DNA of 64,000 bases from Bretschneidera sinensis (GCA_023935145.1 CM043700.1:99180400-99244399); one strand, 5' to 3'. Counted from the first letter of the stretch, positions 44,489 through 55,068 are shown. A program made the numbers and translations. The notes: generated by a model not told the origin, from the letters alone.

Positions 44489-46523
44489 TGCAACGACCCA
44501 TCCCGGATAAGCCCACCCAAGATGGTATCGTCACCTTACAACACGAAACATGACTTATATGCAACAAACTTTTCTTTTTATAACTTGAAACATAATTAAA
44601 ATGTATACATCTCAACTCTTGTTTAAATGAGTTAAAAAAATTTGTTACATAATTCATAAAAATAAATGCATCCGTCTATGTACATGTACAAGACTCGTTT
44701 ACTATTTCACAAGTATTTTTATTTTATTTTCTTTTCTTTTCTCTTTTTTTTTTTGAGGATGCTACTAGGGGGACCCACCTAGATACTCACATTGGCATTA
44801 AGTCAAGGAATCTTACTAACCTCATGCATGCAACCTAAAATTTGATTAAAATAATAGGGAGTGAGCTTTACAAGCTCAATGATATTCAATTTACAAGAAG
44901 TATTCGATTTTTATACGTCAGTTCATAATTATAATAAAAAATTGATATTAACTTATATATTATATTATAACTCATATATTTCATGCAACACATTGATATC
45001 GCTCTAGATATCTAATTCATTTCTTTTCTCATCACAATCATCTCATCATGAGATTAACAATTATCTCAGCACAAATTTTCATAATCATTTTTATATATCA
45101 CATCTCAATAAAATAACAAATATATATCAAGAATGCATACATAAAATTATTATCTTTCTTTTCACATCATATCTAATCCATATTCAAGTATGGTTATTTT
45201 TATCCACTTTTGGGTATCCATACCAGTCTCTAGTACAACTGTTAAAGACGTCTCCTGTCGTGCCGACACTCTCTTCCAAGGACTAACCATGGTTCTAGCC
45301 TCCCCTCGAACCACATCCTTCATCTTCTGTGGTCTTACCATGCATATGTACAACCACATACAAGCAGGCACAACATAATAATATGTAAATCAAGTGATTT
45401 TCTTTTCATATAATCTCCAATTTGTCATAATATTTCAATATATAAGATTTACTCATCCTTTCAAAGATACAATTCACATCATTTCATCATATATTGCATA
45501 CACCCATTCTTTTCATCATTAAGAGATATACTTCTCTTTAATCATTCAATTCATACTTATCTTGTATTTCATCATATTTAACATATTCATTCACTTTTCT
45601 CATTTATAATTTATTTCAATTTTTACTCATAGTTATATTTCTTATCGCTTGCTAATAGTAAAATGAACTCACCACGACACACTAAACACTATCCATGGAT
45701 CACTTCTTTGCCTTTTGCGCTACTCTCAGTGACACCACTAGACAGTTCACCTCTACATAACCAGAATATGTTTATTATTCTCATTATCTCATAACTTATT
45801 TCAAATCCTAGACTGGGTTAATTTCATAAATATATGTATGCATGCTTCATCTTAGTTTCAAATTCAAAGTTTCGGTTAAATTTCTTTTCTTTTATCTTGA
45901 ATCAAATTCAAATCCTTTTAAGAAGAATATAAGGTTTTATACTCTTAAAATCATAATTTTTATATGTAAGAACAAAAATACTAAATGTTACCTTCATAAG
46001 CTTTTCTTAGAAATTTCCTGAAATCATTCCTTGAATTGATTGAATTCAACACCTGTTCATGAAATCCTTTAATTATTTAGTGTTTGAGAGAATTTTAGAC
46101 AGAGAAAAGAGACTTTGAATGAAGAAGAAATGAAAAATTGCTCATGAAAAGACTTTTATACTCAAATTTTTTGTTACCATTCTATTGACCATAATTTACC
46201 AGTCAATTGCCCACAGCTTACCGGTTGACTGCCTATAGGTTACTAGTCGACTGCCCATAATTTACTAGTCGACTGCCTATAGATTACCAGTAGATTGCCC
46301 ACTGGTTACCAATTGAATGGTACCTTCCTGATGCCTTAAAAATTTATTTTTTTTCACCATTTTATGCAATCTAACTCATTTTCCTCAGTATATTTTCAAA
46401 TTCTTACCTCAATATTGTTTCAAACTTGAGTTTTTAAATCACTTTTATATATGTACGCATGATAGTTATAATATTAACTTGAAATTATCAATTTTCCATT
46501 ACTTCAAGGGTGTAGGCCTCACA
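44489..46523 (-). repeat. 5' LTR of Tek2
   Basis: TGCAACGACCC...GGCCTCACA, pairs with 4808-6923. It contains a seven-unit 22-bp array at 46174-46324. On the minus strand its U5 end adjoins the primer site. Confidence 0.9.
46174..46324. repeat. 22-bp minisatellite in Tek2 5' LTR
   Basis: About seven units of ACTAGTCGACTGCCTATAGATT type, matching the array at 6565-6725. Confidence 0.8.
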
Positions 46524-47239
46524 TATATATACATGTAATGTATGTATGTTATACGTGTAATTAAATTATATGCTTCTTATATGTATTTGATGTATGTTAA
46601 ATGATGAGACTTAAACGTAAAGACCTAAATCCCTTGCGTGCAAAATTAAATATTAAGTTGTAAACGAAGATCATTCGAAATGATTTTTCATAGCCTTCCA
46701 CCATTATAGTCAATATGCGAAGTTTCTTATGTGTATAAATTTATTGCACAAGCATAACGTTTACACCTATACAAAAAATTGTATTGACTATTAAACATAT
46801 GATGTATATAAGGTAAACAAATGATATAGATTTGTTGCGCAATCATAGGGGTTATATCACTAATTTACACTTGTAAGGAATTGCGGGTTTAACGTAACTA
46901 AAATAGATATAATTTTTTTTTTGCGCAAATACAAGGTAATATGCATTTAAGATGCTAAAATTATGATTAAGAATTGCATGAGATACAAATGGTAAAAGTC
47001 ATCTACCTATCAAGTGCATTGTAGTTTGTTGGGCAAATGTAAGGTTATAATGTTTAAGTGATACAATCCCAATCTCCACTAGGAAACCTTCCAAATGGGC
47101 TTTCCACTTTCCACATTGAGGGTTATGGGAATCGAAAAGAATAGTGAGAGGTATCATTTCGATTAAAGACCATATCTTTATGGTAGTTAATAAAATGAAT
47201 AGACACATATTTTATCTGTTGTTACATCATAGATCGCAA
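46524..47239 (+). other. Cop1 leader, second half; no gene seen
   Basis: AT-rich sequence between the Tek2 right border and the first recognisable Cop1 gag codons. No coding frame or known repeat seen. The short minus-strand frame at 46999-47208 looks incidental. Confidence 0.45.
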
Positions 47240-47960
47240 TGACTAAACCCACTATTGCTCATATTTGATGCAAACAGACTGATTGGTTCAATATACTAGA
47301 TTGGCTAAAGATTTGAGAATCGTTCTCAATTTTGATAAAATTATCTATAATCTTGATAAGTCACTTCCAGCAACTATTGCTGAGGATGTTCTAAAAGAAG
47401 AGGTGGTTGCTTTATAGAAGTGGTAAGAGAATGACATGTGGGTTAGGTTTTAGAAACAACTTGATAAGATAAAAATTGTTTATGCGATATTTCTTCATCT
47501 ACAAGAGTTGTATGGTGAGCATAATTGCAATGCAAGGTTTTTAATCCCCAATGTCCTCTTTAAGGCTAGTATGCCTAAAGGATCATTAGTCCATGAGTAT
47601 GTATTAAAGGTGATCAACTATATCGAGTAGTTAGACCGACTCATTTTAGTATGGATGCAGAGTTAAATAGTGAATTAATTCTTTAATCCATTCCAAACTC
47701 ATTATCACAATATGTTATCAACTAAAATATGAACAAGATTGAAGCTACACATCTAGAACTTGTTATATGTTGAAGACTACCAAAGCTACGATCAAGAAAA
47801 GTAAAACACTGATTATGCTTATTGATGAAGCTCCTTCATTTACAAAGAAAGTCTTGAAAAAGAAGAAGAAGAATAAGCCATTGAAAGCAAAGTGCAGTGT
47901 TGGCAAGGCTATTTAATCAAAAGACGAGAAGGATAAAGGACAATATTTTGTTGTGGCAAA
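47240..47960 (+). pseudogene. Cop1 gag
   Basis: A copia gag spread over several frames. It starts near ATGACTAAACCC at 47240. DANRL near 47270 is followed by LDWLKI, SLPATIAEDVLKEE, then ELYGEHNCNARFLIPNVLFKASMPKGSLVHEYVLKVINYIE near 47505-47625. LDRL, MNKIEATHLELV, and a Lys-rich run (KKKKNKPLKAK near 47860-47890) follow. The zinc knuckle CCGKDGHYKRNC lies at 47950-47987. The order fits the LTR copia-type gag polypeptide. At least five stops or frameshifts. Confidence 0.72.
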
Positions 47961-48359
47961 GATGGACACTATAAGAGAAATTGCAATGATTACCTTGCAA
48001 GACAAGTCTTCGGAAGGCAAGTCTCTATTGTTTTTCGATGAAATTAACTTATTAATTAATAATGCTTCTACTTGGGTATTAGATACCAAATATAGTTCTC
48101 ACATTTGCAATAGTTTGCAGGCACTGAGAAAAAGAAAGAAATTAAGTAAGGAGAAGTCAACCTTCACCTTGAAAATGGAGCAAGCATTGCAACATTAGCT
48201 GTAGAGACTTATTACTTAGTTTTACCATCTAGAAGTAGATGGTAAAATATTTCATATTAAACAACAAAGGAAATGAGATAATGATCTCATTTTTATCGAT
48301 GTGACATTTAAGACTAGGTCATATTAATGAGGAGAATGCAAAAAAATTGGTAAAAGATA
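47961..48359 (+). pseudogene. Cop1 protease and start of GAG-pre-integrase
   Basis: After the zinc knuckle, 47953-48198 contains NLINNASTWVLDTKYSSHICNSLQ in one frame. The retropepsin motif should be D-T/S-G, but here it is DTK, so the catalytic Gly is lost. KLSKEKSTFTLKMEQALQH follows. LGHINEENAKKLVKDM of GAG-pre-integrase reaches 48359, where Tork2 is inserted. The rest resumes at 53579. Confidence 0.75.
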
Positions 48360-48931
48360 TGTTGGAAATCACCTTGACAAGATGCCCAGGTGGTGATCTT
48401 CCAAACACCCAAGTCTAGAATGACTTCTAAAGATTAGGAATCAAAAACAGGAACAGAAATAAATGAAAGAAAGAAGAAAAGCTATTTATTATCGAGGTTC
48501 GGCAATAGTCTACGTCCCCGTGAGTTCCTCTGAACTCTCTACACTAAATCAATGGTTCTTTTACAATCACAGCAACCCCCTCTCCAAGAAGCTCAAGTTC
48601 TTAAAGAAACCAAGAAGAGAAGAAAGAAGATGATAAGAACTTATTACAATGCTCTCTATCAAATCTATGCTACTCTCTCTTCTTGATTATTCAATAACTT
48701 GGGTTTCTTGGAGAGGGTTGCTGTATTTTGTAAACAACTCCATTGATAAGATAGTGTAGAGAGCTTAGAGGAGCTCACGGGGACGTAGGCACATTACCGA
48801 ACCTCGATAACAAATTGCTTGTGTTCTTTTCTTTCTTGTTTTCATTTTCTGTTTCATTTCATTACAAGTCATTCTGGACTTGGGTGTTTGGGAATCATCA
48901 CCCGGGCATTCTTGTGAGGTGATTTCCAACA
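48360..48931. repeat. Head-to-head LTR fragments at the 5' end of Tork2
   Basis: 48360 to about 48680 is the R/U5 part of the LTR in minus orientation (TGTTGGAAATCACC...). About 48690-48931 is the same part in plus orientation, ending ATTTCCAACA. Shared landmarks in both arms are the GAGGTTCGGCAATAG/ACGTCCCCGTGAG block and the GACTTGGGTGTTTGG block. The U3 part and promoter are absent. Together they form an imperfect inverted repeat with its axis near 48690. Confidence 0.85.
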
Positions 48932-48932
48932 G

Positions 48933-48944
48933 TGGTATCAGAGC
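48933..48944 (+). other. Primer binding site of Tork2 (Met tRNA type)
   Basis: TGGTATCAGAGC one base after the LTR end CCAACA, the canonical copia arrangement. Confidence 0.9.
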
Positions 48945-49178
48945 TTTGGTGAGAGGGTATCGAAGCAAGAACAAGAAGATGTTGGAGTCAAGACTCCAAG
49001 AATCAAATATCAACTTCTTGGGTGATTCAAGAACGGTGTAAAGATCAAGATCAGATCGTGTTCTTGAGAGTGATTCAAGATAGTTGTGGGATGAGAGAGG
49101 GAGAAGTCATACCAACAATGGAGAGCTTCAGTTGCCAAAGGAGAACAACAAGGTAATGTCCTTGTTGCGTGCTCAAAT
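48945..49178 (+). other. Tork2 leader joined to the protease region; gag deleted
   Basis: Leader sequence (AAGATCAAGATCAGATCGTG) runs to about 49083. It then continues with TTGTGGGATGAGAGAGGGAG, which in Tork1 lies just after the gag zinc knuckle (25000-25015). The roughly 800-bp gag gene is missing at this junction. Confidence 0.8.
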
Positions 49179-49823
49179 GTGAGTAGGAGGCAAGGCAGCG
49201 AGAAATGGATTCTGGATTCCGGGTGCACTTATCACATATGCCCTCACAAGGAATGGTTCAAGAATTTCAAGGAAATCAATGATGGAAGGGTCTTCTTGGG
49301 GAATGACAATTCTTGCCAAGTGAGAGGGATAAGAGACATCCAGCTGAAGATGTTTAATGGAGTCACAAGGCTGCTGCGAAATGTGAGGTATCTTTCGAAT
49401 TTAAAGAGGAATTTGATCTCATTAGGGCAGCTGGATTCCATGGGCTACACATGCAAAGTAGAAGGAGTAAAGATCAAGGTGGCCAAGGGATCTTTGGTAG
49501 TGATCAAGACAACAATAAAGGATGGACTTTATGAGATGATCGGAGAGATAAAAATCAATGATCAAGCAATAAGCTTGATGACTGAGATGGATAGGGCAGC
49601 CCTTTGGCACACTCACTTGGGACACATGAGCAAAAAGGGTCTGCAAGTTCTTAGCAAGGATGGCCTACTTGGTGGAGACAAAGTTGAGAAACTTGATTTC
49701 TATAAGTGTTGCGTTCTTGGGAAGCAACACCGGTTCAGCTTCAACACCGAAGTGCACAAGTCTAAGGAGATTCTTGACTACATTCATTCAGACCTTTGGG
49801 GACCAGCAATGACACCAACATAA
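49179..49823 (+). pseudogene. Tork2 protease, GAG-pre-integrase and integrase start
   Basis: A 214-residue frame. Protease EKWILDSGCTYHICPHKEWF near 49200-49260 has catalytic DSG intact, followed by FLGNDNSCQVRGIRDIQ and NLISLGQLDSMGY. GAG-pre-integrase is AALWHTHLGHMSKKGLQVL. The integrase zinc region is LDFYKCCVLGKQHRFSF (CxxC altered to YKCC) and HSDLWGPAMTPT carries the first catalytic Asp. It ends at a TAA where Tork1 has CAA (TPTQGG), a C to T change. The frame continues unchanged after it. Confidence 0.88.
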
Positions 49824-50546
49824 GGAGGTAACTTTTACTTTCTGTCTTCAATTGATGATTATTCAAGAAAAGTGTGGGTTTATTTGCTTAGAAATAAATC
49901 AGATGCATTGAATAAATTTGTTGTGTGGAAAAAGTTGCTAGAGACTCAAACGGGTAGGGTAGTTAAGGCTTTACGAACTGATAATGGCTTAGAATTTTGT
50001 AATAAGGATTTTGATAAATTCTGTGAATTAAATGGAATTCTAAGGCATAGAATGGTTGTAAAAACCCCTCAGCAAAATGGAGTTACTGAGAGGATGAATA
50101 GAACCCTTATGGAAAAAGTTAGGTGCATATTAATAGGATCCGGTTTACTAAAATATTTTTGGGGGGAAGCTATGTCTACAGCTGCATACTTGGTAAATAG
50201 ATCACCCTCTAGAGCTTTAGAGCTCAAGACTCCCATGGAAATGTGGAGTGGAAAACCCCTTGAGTTGAGCAACTTTAGGACTTTTGGGTGTGCTGTATAT
50301 GCACATCAAAAGGATGATAAACTTAACCTAATGTCTAGAAAATGTGTGTTTCTAGGGTATAGTGATGGGGCTAAGGGATATAGGTTATGGTCCTTAGAAC
50401 CTAAAGGAATGAAACTCATTGTAAGTAGGGATGTTATTTTTAATGAATTATTATTTCCCTATTTGGAGAAAACTAACCCTGCAGGGGCTAGTGAGCAAAC
50501 TAGTTCGGTATTTGTGGAGTATAGCATCAAGGAGAATTCGATTTAG
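49824..50546 (+). pseudogene. Tork2 integrase core and C-terminal part
   Basis: In the same frame as the preceding entry. FYFLSSIDDYSRKVWVYLL, KFVVWKKLLETQTGRVVKALRTDNGLEFCNKDFDKFC (second catalytic Asp in RTDNG) and TPQQNGVTERMNRTLMEKVRC (catalytic Glu) give a full DDE set together with HSDLWGP. KYFWGEAMSTAAYLVNRSPSRALELKTPMEMWSGKP and SRKCVFLGYSDGAKGYRLW follow. It ends at a TAG at 50544-50546. This is the best-preserved integrase of the copia elements here. Confidence 0.9.
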
Positions 50547-51684
50547 GTAGAGCAATGAAAGCAAGAGGGTTCGGACCAGGTAGAGCCCATTGATGAAGGC
50601 CAAGCTCAAGAAACTCAAGAAGAGGCTGAACTAGAAAAGGTTGATGCAGTAAGTCGGAATGACTACCAGCTCACAAGGGACCGGGGAAGGAGGGTAGTTA
50701 GACCACATTTGAGATATAGGTTTGCGGATGCTAATGTAGAAACTCCTTAGACAGAAAGAGAGGTTGAACCATAAACTTTAACGGATGCCATGGAGTGTAA
50801 GGATTCGTCAAAGTAGCAGCTAGCTATAGAGGAATAAATGGATTCTTTGAGGTAGAACAACTCTTGGGAATTGGTGCCCAAACTAGAAAAACAGAGAGTT
50901 GTGGATTGTAGATGGATCTAAAAGATCAAAGAAGGGAACACTCCAGGGGATGAAGTTCGGTATAAATCTAGGCTAGTGGCGAAGGGGTTCACTAAAAAAG
51001 AAGGCATACATTTCACCGAAATCTTCTCACTGGTTGTGAAGTAAAAGACGATACGAATAGTATTGGCACATTGGTGGTCCAATTCAATTGGGAAATCGAG
51101 CAAATGGATGTGAAGACAACGTTCTTACATGGAGAGCTTGATGAGACCAACCCGAAGGCTATGAGGAATGAATGCAGGGAGATTTGGTGTGCAAATTGAA
51201 GAAATCTCTCTATGGCCTGAAGCAATCACCTCGGTAATGGAATAAGAGGTTCAATTCTTTTGTAATCAGCTTGGGTTTCATGAGGAGCTACTATGATTCG
51301 TGCTTGTACTACAAGGGGCTCAAGGTGGAGGAAGTGGTGATCATTCTGATCTATGTTGATGACATGTTGCTGGTTGGGTGCAGTATGGAAAGGATAAGAA
51401 AATTGAAGGTTCAACTCAGTGAGGAGTTTGAGATGAAGGATCTTGGCCATGCACAGAAGATCTTTGGGATGTGTATCATCCAGGAAAGGGAGAGAAACAT
51501 ATTGAAGATCTCTCAAACTTTCTATATAGAGAAGATGATATCTAAGTTCTCTATGGAAGATAGCAAACCAATGAAGGTTCCCCTTGCTGGTCATTTCAAG
51601 TTCTCCAGCGATCAATGTCTGAGATCGAATGCGGAGAAGAAAGAAATGGAAAAAGTCCCTACTCTAGTGCTGTTGGTTCTGTAA
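50547..51684 (+). pseudogene. Tork2 linker and reverse transcriptase
   Basis: The linker and the N-terminal reverse transcriptase are broken by many stops (50547-51270). Recognisable pieces are NSWELVPKLEKQRVVD, KARLVAKGFT and KKSLYGLKQSPR in different frames. 51271-51684 is open: MGFMRSYYDSCLYYKGLKVEEVVIILIYVDDMLLVG carries the catalytic YVDD intact, followed by MKDLGHAQKIFGM, SQTFYIEKMISKFSMEDSKPMKVPLAGHFKFS. A frameshift near 51650 leads into RNase H. Confidence 0.88.
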
Positions 51685-52205
51685 TGTTCACCATGGTAAG
51701 TACTAGACCTGATATTGCTCATGCAATAAATGTCCTCAGTAGGTTTCTGAGTAATCTTGGAAATGAGCATTGGCTTGAGATGAAGTGGTTGCTGAGGTAC
51801 TTGAAAGGAAGCCCAGAAGTGGGGCTGGTTTATGAGAAGAGGGGTAAGTTCATCTGCCTTGAGGGTTATGCTGATTCGGACTATGGAGCAGACCAGGATA
51901 AAAGGAGATCGATTACTTCTTACTTCTTCAACTTAAACGGATGTTATGTAAGTTTGAAGGCTCATTTGCAGCCAATGGTAGCACTATCAACAACCAAGGC
52001 TGAGTACATAGCGGCTACGGAAGCCATTAAGGAGGTTATATGGTGCAAAGGGTTGTTGGAAGAGTTAAAGGTCCTAGAAGAGCAGGTGGTGGTGTATTCG
52101 GATAGTCAAAGTGCATTGCACTTGTGTAAGAATCCGATTTTCCATGAGAGGACAAAACACATGGATGTTCGGTACCATTTCATTCGGGAAAATGTTATGA
52201 AATGA
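51615..52205 (+). pseudogene. Tork2 reverse transcriptase end and RNase H
   Basis: YSSAVGSVMFTMVSTRPDIAHAINVLSRFLSNLGNEHWLEMKWLLRYLKGS closes the reverse transcriptase. RNase H follows with EGYADSDYGADQDKRRSITSYFFNLNGCYVS, ALSTTKAEYIAATEAIKEVIWCKGLLEEL (Glu of the usual TEAE changed to Lys), VVYSDSQSALHLCKN and FHERTKHMDVRYHFIREN. A stop at 52203-52205 cuts the last ~30 residues; their codons continue to about 52320 with further changes. Confidence 0.88.
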
Positions 52206-52390
52206 TGCATTCATATGGACAAGGTAGCCACGAAAGAAAATCCTGCGAATTTAAGCACCAAGGTTCTACCTCTAATTAAGTTCAATCATTTCCTTGGACT
52301 ACTTAAGATTGGAGTCGGTTGATATGATGACTCAAGATGAGTTTGGATCCTGAAGTTCTCTGCACAATGGTTCGAGTTTAAACGCTAAGA

Positions 52391-52403
52391 CAAAGGTAGA
52401 GAT
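52391..52403 (+). other. Polypurine tract of Tork2
   Basis: AAAGGTAGAGAT directly precedes the LTR start TGTTGGTATTT. The same tract borders the Tork1 3' LTR on the minus strand. Confidence 0.75.
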
Positions 52404-52408
52404 TGTTG

Positions 52409-52762
52409 GTATTTTTCTAAGGTTTAAACATGGTTTAAACAAAAGATGGAAGAATGAATTTAAGCATGTTAAAGGAGTGCACACAAGTGTGTGCCTCACT
52501 TTGGGTGCGTGCACACCTCTCCTTTCAGCAAGACAAAGAAGTGCGCACAGCTTTGAAGGATCCAGCATCAGTGTGCACCATAGGTATTTATCTAAGGTTT
52601 AAAAATGGTTAAAGTTTAAATAAGAGATGGAAGAATGAATTTTAGCATGTTAAAGGAGTGCACACAAGTGTGCGCCTCACTTTGGGTGTGTGCACACCTC
52701 TCCTTTCAGCAAGACAAAGAAGTGCGCACAGCTTTGAAGGGTCCAGCATCAGTGTGCACCAT
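52409..52762 (+). repeat. Tandem duplication (about 176 bp) in Tork2 LTR
   Basis: Two copies run from GGTATTTxTCTAAGGTTTAAA through GGAGTGCACACAAGTGTG to CAGCATCAGTGTGCACCATA, meeting near 52585. The second copy differs by scattered substitutions and small indels. Confidence 0.88.
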
Positions 52763-53088
52763 ATCCCTGCTCCTCCCAGGCTCCGGTGCCCAGCAAGTGA
52801 GGATGCTGGAGGAAGGCTAAGGCCGCGGCGCCCCCTACCCAAGGTCGTGGCGCCCAGAAAGTAGTGAAAAGGTGTTTTGCCCAAGGCCACAGCGCGCCCT
52901 GTTGGAGGCCTAGGCGCTAGGCACACTGATGCACACATGATTAACTTGATTCAACCTTTAGTTAAGTGCATGGGTGCAAGTCCAAAACACACAACATCAC
53001 TTAGGATTGATGGAGGGCCATGGTTGATTGGTCATCAAGATCTAAGGGTGGAGAATGACACTCAAGATTGGTCAAGAAGTTGATGCAC

Positions 53089-53096
53089 TATATAAA
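53089..53096 (+). promoter_or_regulatory. TATA box of Tork2 LTR
   Basis: GCACTATATAAAGGGTCACC, matching the Tork1 LTR box in sequence and relative position. Transcription probably starts about 30 bp downstream, near 53120-53130. Confidence 0.6.
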
Positions 53097-53573
53097 GGGT
53101 CACCTAGCTTCATTCTATAACAACATATAATTAATTGAGAGATTACAAGAGACACTTTGTGACATATAAGTGATCATTACATAAGAGAGAATTGTGTGAG
53201 AGTGCAAAGACACAAAACACAAGAGGGACTCATTGTAGAGAGGCTGGTTGTAAAGAGAGAAGTAGTATAGATTGTGGGTAAAGTGCTTTTGTAATAGTTC
53301 TATCACTTTCTTTCTTCTTTTCTTGGTTCTTTAAGAACTTGGGTTTCTTGGAGAGGGTTACTGTATTTTGTAAAAAACTATTGATTTAGTGCAGAAAGTT
53401 CAGAGGAACTCAAGGGGACGTAGGCTATTGCCGAACCTCGATAACAAATCGTTTGTCTTCTTTCTTTCTTTGATTTCTGTTCATGTTTTCGATTCTTAAT
53501 CTTTACAAATCATTCTAGACTTGGGTGTTTGGAAGATCACCACCTAAGCATCTTGTCAAGGTGATTTCCAACA

Positions 53574-54218
53574 AGATGGATTCTTGAATTTATCAGATTT
53601 TGAATCCTCTCTAACCTGTGAAACCTATCTCATGAGAAAATGATGAGATCTCCATTTAGTGTACATGGAGAAATAGCCAATGGCGTATTAGGATTTATGC
53701 ACACTAAAGAGTAAGGACCCCTAATGGTCAATGCCAAAAGAGGTTACTCCAACTTCATTACCTTTACCGATGACAACTCTAGGTAAAGGTATGTGTACTT
53801 AGTGAAATACAAATCTGAATCATTTGAAAAGTTCAAAGAATTCAGAAAAAAAAAAAAAAAAAAGAAGTTGAAAAGCAAATTGGGAATAGTATTAAAGTTA
53901 TTCGATCTGATTAAGGAGACAAATACTTGTTTAATGATTTTTCTCGATTATCTCAGTGAGAATAAGATTCTCTCTCACTGGACTCCTCTTGGAACCATAC
54001 TCTGTTGGATATGGTGCGATCCATGATAAGTTATACTAATCCTTCTATATTCTTTTAGGGATATGTTGTCCTAACCACTACATATTTATTAAATAAAGTT
54101 CTCTCAAAGGTAGTACCTAAAAACCATATAAGATATGAAAATGTAGGAAATCTAGTCTTAAACACATTAAGAATTGGGTTTGAATGTAAAGAAGTTATAT
54201 ACAGACAAGCATGCTACA
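53574..54218 (+). pseudogene. Cop1 integrase, partial
   Basis: This continues Cop1 after Tork2: LNLSDFESSLTCETYLM of GAG-pre-integrase and the zinc region. GGYSNFITFTDDNSR then appears across frames near 53740-53775. The open frame 53793-54026 has MYLVKYKSESFEKFKEFR, a poly-Lys run from an (A)n tract at 53848-53865, and FLDYLSENKILSHWTPLGT. After that YVVLTTTYLLNKVLSKVVPK is recognisable near 54060-54125. The RSDxGxE segment is degraded. It is cut at 54218 by the Tek4 LTR. Confidence 0.78.
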
Positions 54219-55068
54219 TGTAATGACCCATCTCGGGTGGGCTCACCCAAGATGGTATCGTCACTTTTCAATACGAAGCATGACTTATATGCAACAACTA
54301 TTGCTTTTATAACTTTGAAAATAATTACAAACATTTACCTCAACTCTTTTACAAAGGAGATACAAAATTTCTTTACAATACTGGTATAATAATTTAAACT
54401 GATGCATGAACATTTACAACACTTTTACAATATATTACTTTTGTTCTTTTTTTTCCTTTTTTCTATTCCTTCTTTTTTTTTATTCGCTTCTTTCTTTATT
54501 GCCATTCTTTTTCTTTTCTTGTCTCTCTTTTCTTTTCTGAGGATGCCAACCATGAGGACTTACCTAGATACTTACTCTGAATCTCAAGTCAAAGAATCTA
54601 GTAGTCCTGTTTGTGACCTGAAATTTATTTAAATATTAGAGAATAAACTTCACAAGCTCAGTGAATTTCAATTTACTAGAAGTACTCTATTTGTATACTT
54701 CTAATTATATTTTAATCACAATTCGTATATAATTCAGTTATTGTCATCTTATATAATTTTCGTATATTTCAATTATCATATCTGATATCAAGTTCATCAT
54801 TTTCTAATCAGAACTATCTCATCATGAGATTCATAATCATATCATCATAATTTCACAATCATTATGATATCTTAACATCTCAATAATTGTAAGTAAATAA
54901 ACATGAATGCATAATCATTTCTTCTCAATTCCAAATCTCATCGTATTACATCTCATCATTTTATTTTCTTTTTCACATTTCATTCATACTATCACAAGTA
55001 TGAGAAATTTCATTTGTTTTTGGGTATGCATACCAGTCTCTGGTACAGCTTTTAGGGACATCTCCCCA
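54219..55068 (-). repeat. Tek4: fragment of a Tek2-family LTR
   Basis: It starts TGTAATGACCC and follows the Tek2 LTR (GGGCTCACCCAAGATGGTATCGTCAC onward) for 850 bp, to GGGACATCTCCCCA, where Ath3 begins. The remaining part of this LTR would lie to the right of Ath3, but I do not find it in the window. Whether it is a 3' LTR or a solo LTR cannot be decided. Short open frames inside are low-complexity. Confidence 0.85.

Larger units (their letters stand above)
4808..46523 (-). mobile_element. Tek2: Tekay/Del-like Ty3/gypsy element containing Tork1 and Tek3
   Basis: Paired LTRs (4808-6923 and 44489-46523) lie in the same minus-strand orientation, flanked by TATAT at 4803-4807 and 46524-46528. 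Between them, read from high to low coordinates, are a Met-tRNA primer site, gag, protease (split by Tek3), reverse transcriptase, RNase H (split by Tork1) and integrase. The duplication is low-complexity, so it is weaker evidence than for the other elements, but LTR pairing and colinear domains agree. Of 41.7 kb, only about 8.5 kb is Tek2 itself. The coding parts are heavily decayed. Confidence 0.88.
48360..53573 (+). mobile_element. Tork2: Tork-like copia element, gag-less, with rearranged 5' LTR
   Basis: It is flanked by AGATA (48355-48359) and AGATG (53574-53578), a one-mismatch duplication, with the Cop1 coding sequence continuing on both sides. Primer site, protease, integrase, reverse transcriptase, RNase H, polypurine tract and a 1170-bp 3' LTR are in order. 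Sequence is close to Tork1. The gag gene is deleted and the 5' LTR is replaced by two oppositely oriented LTR-end fragments. Confidence 0.9.
52404..53573 (+). repeat. 3' LTR of Tork2 (1170 bp)
   Basis: TGTTGGTATTTTTC...GATTTCCAACA. It carries a tandem duplication of about 176 bp near its start, a GC-rich block with GGCCGCGGCGCC at 52815-52925, and a TATATAAA box at 53089-53096. It is related to the Tork1 LTR mainly in the R/U5 part. Confidence 0.92.
3145..54218 (+). mobile_element. Cop1: outermost Ty1/copia retrotransposon, interrupted by Tek2 and Tork2
   Basis: Three separated plus-strand stretches are colinear parts of one copia element. They are an LTR end with a Met-tRNA-type primer site and leader (3145-4807), gag, zinc knuckle and protease (46524-48359), and integrase (53574-54218). 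Tek2 (TATAT duplication) and Tork2 (AGATA/AGATG) account for the gaps. The 3' part of pol and the 3' LTR are not in the window, because a Tek4 LTR fragment and Ath3 follow. It must be the oldest traceable insertion here. Colinearity is seen in the sequence; membership of the leader in the same element is inferred. Confidence 0.7.

Noticed and set aside
44741..44760. Poly(T) and (TA)n tracts as possible SINE or LINE tails
   Set aside because: The tracts lie at matching places inside LTRs and lack flanking duplications or a pol III promoter.
54219..55068. Tek4 as a complete solo LTR
   Set aside because: Only 850 bp of a roughly 2.1-kb LTR are present before the Ath3 border, and the remainder was not found in the window.
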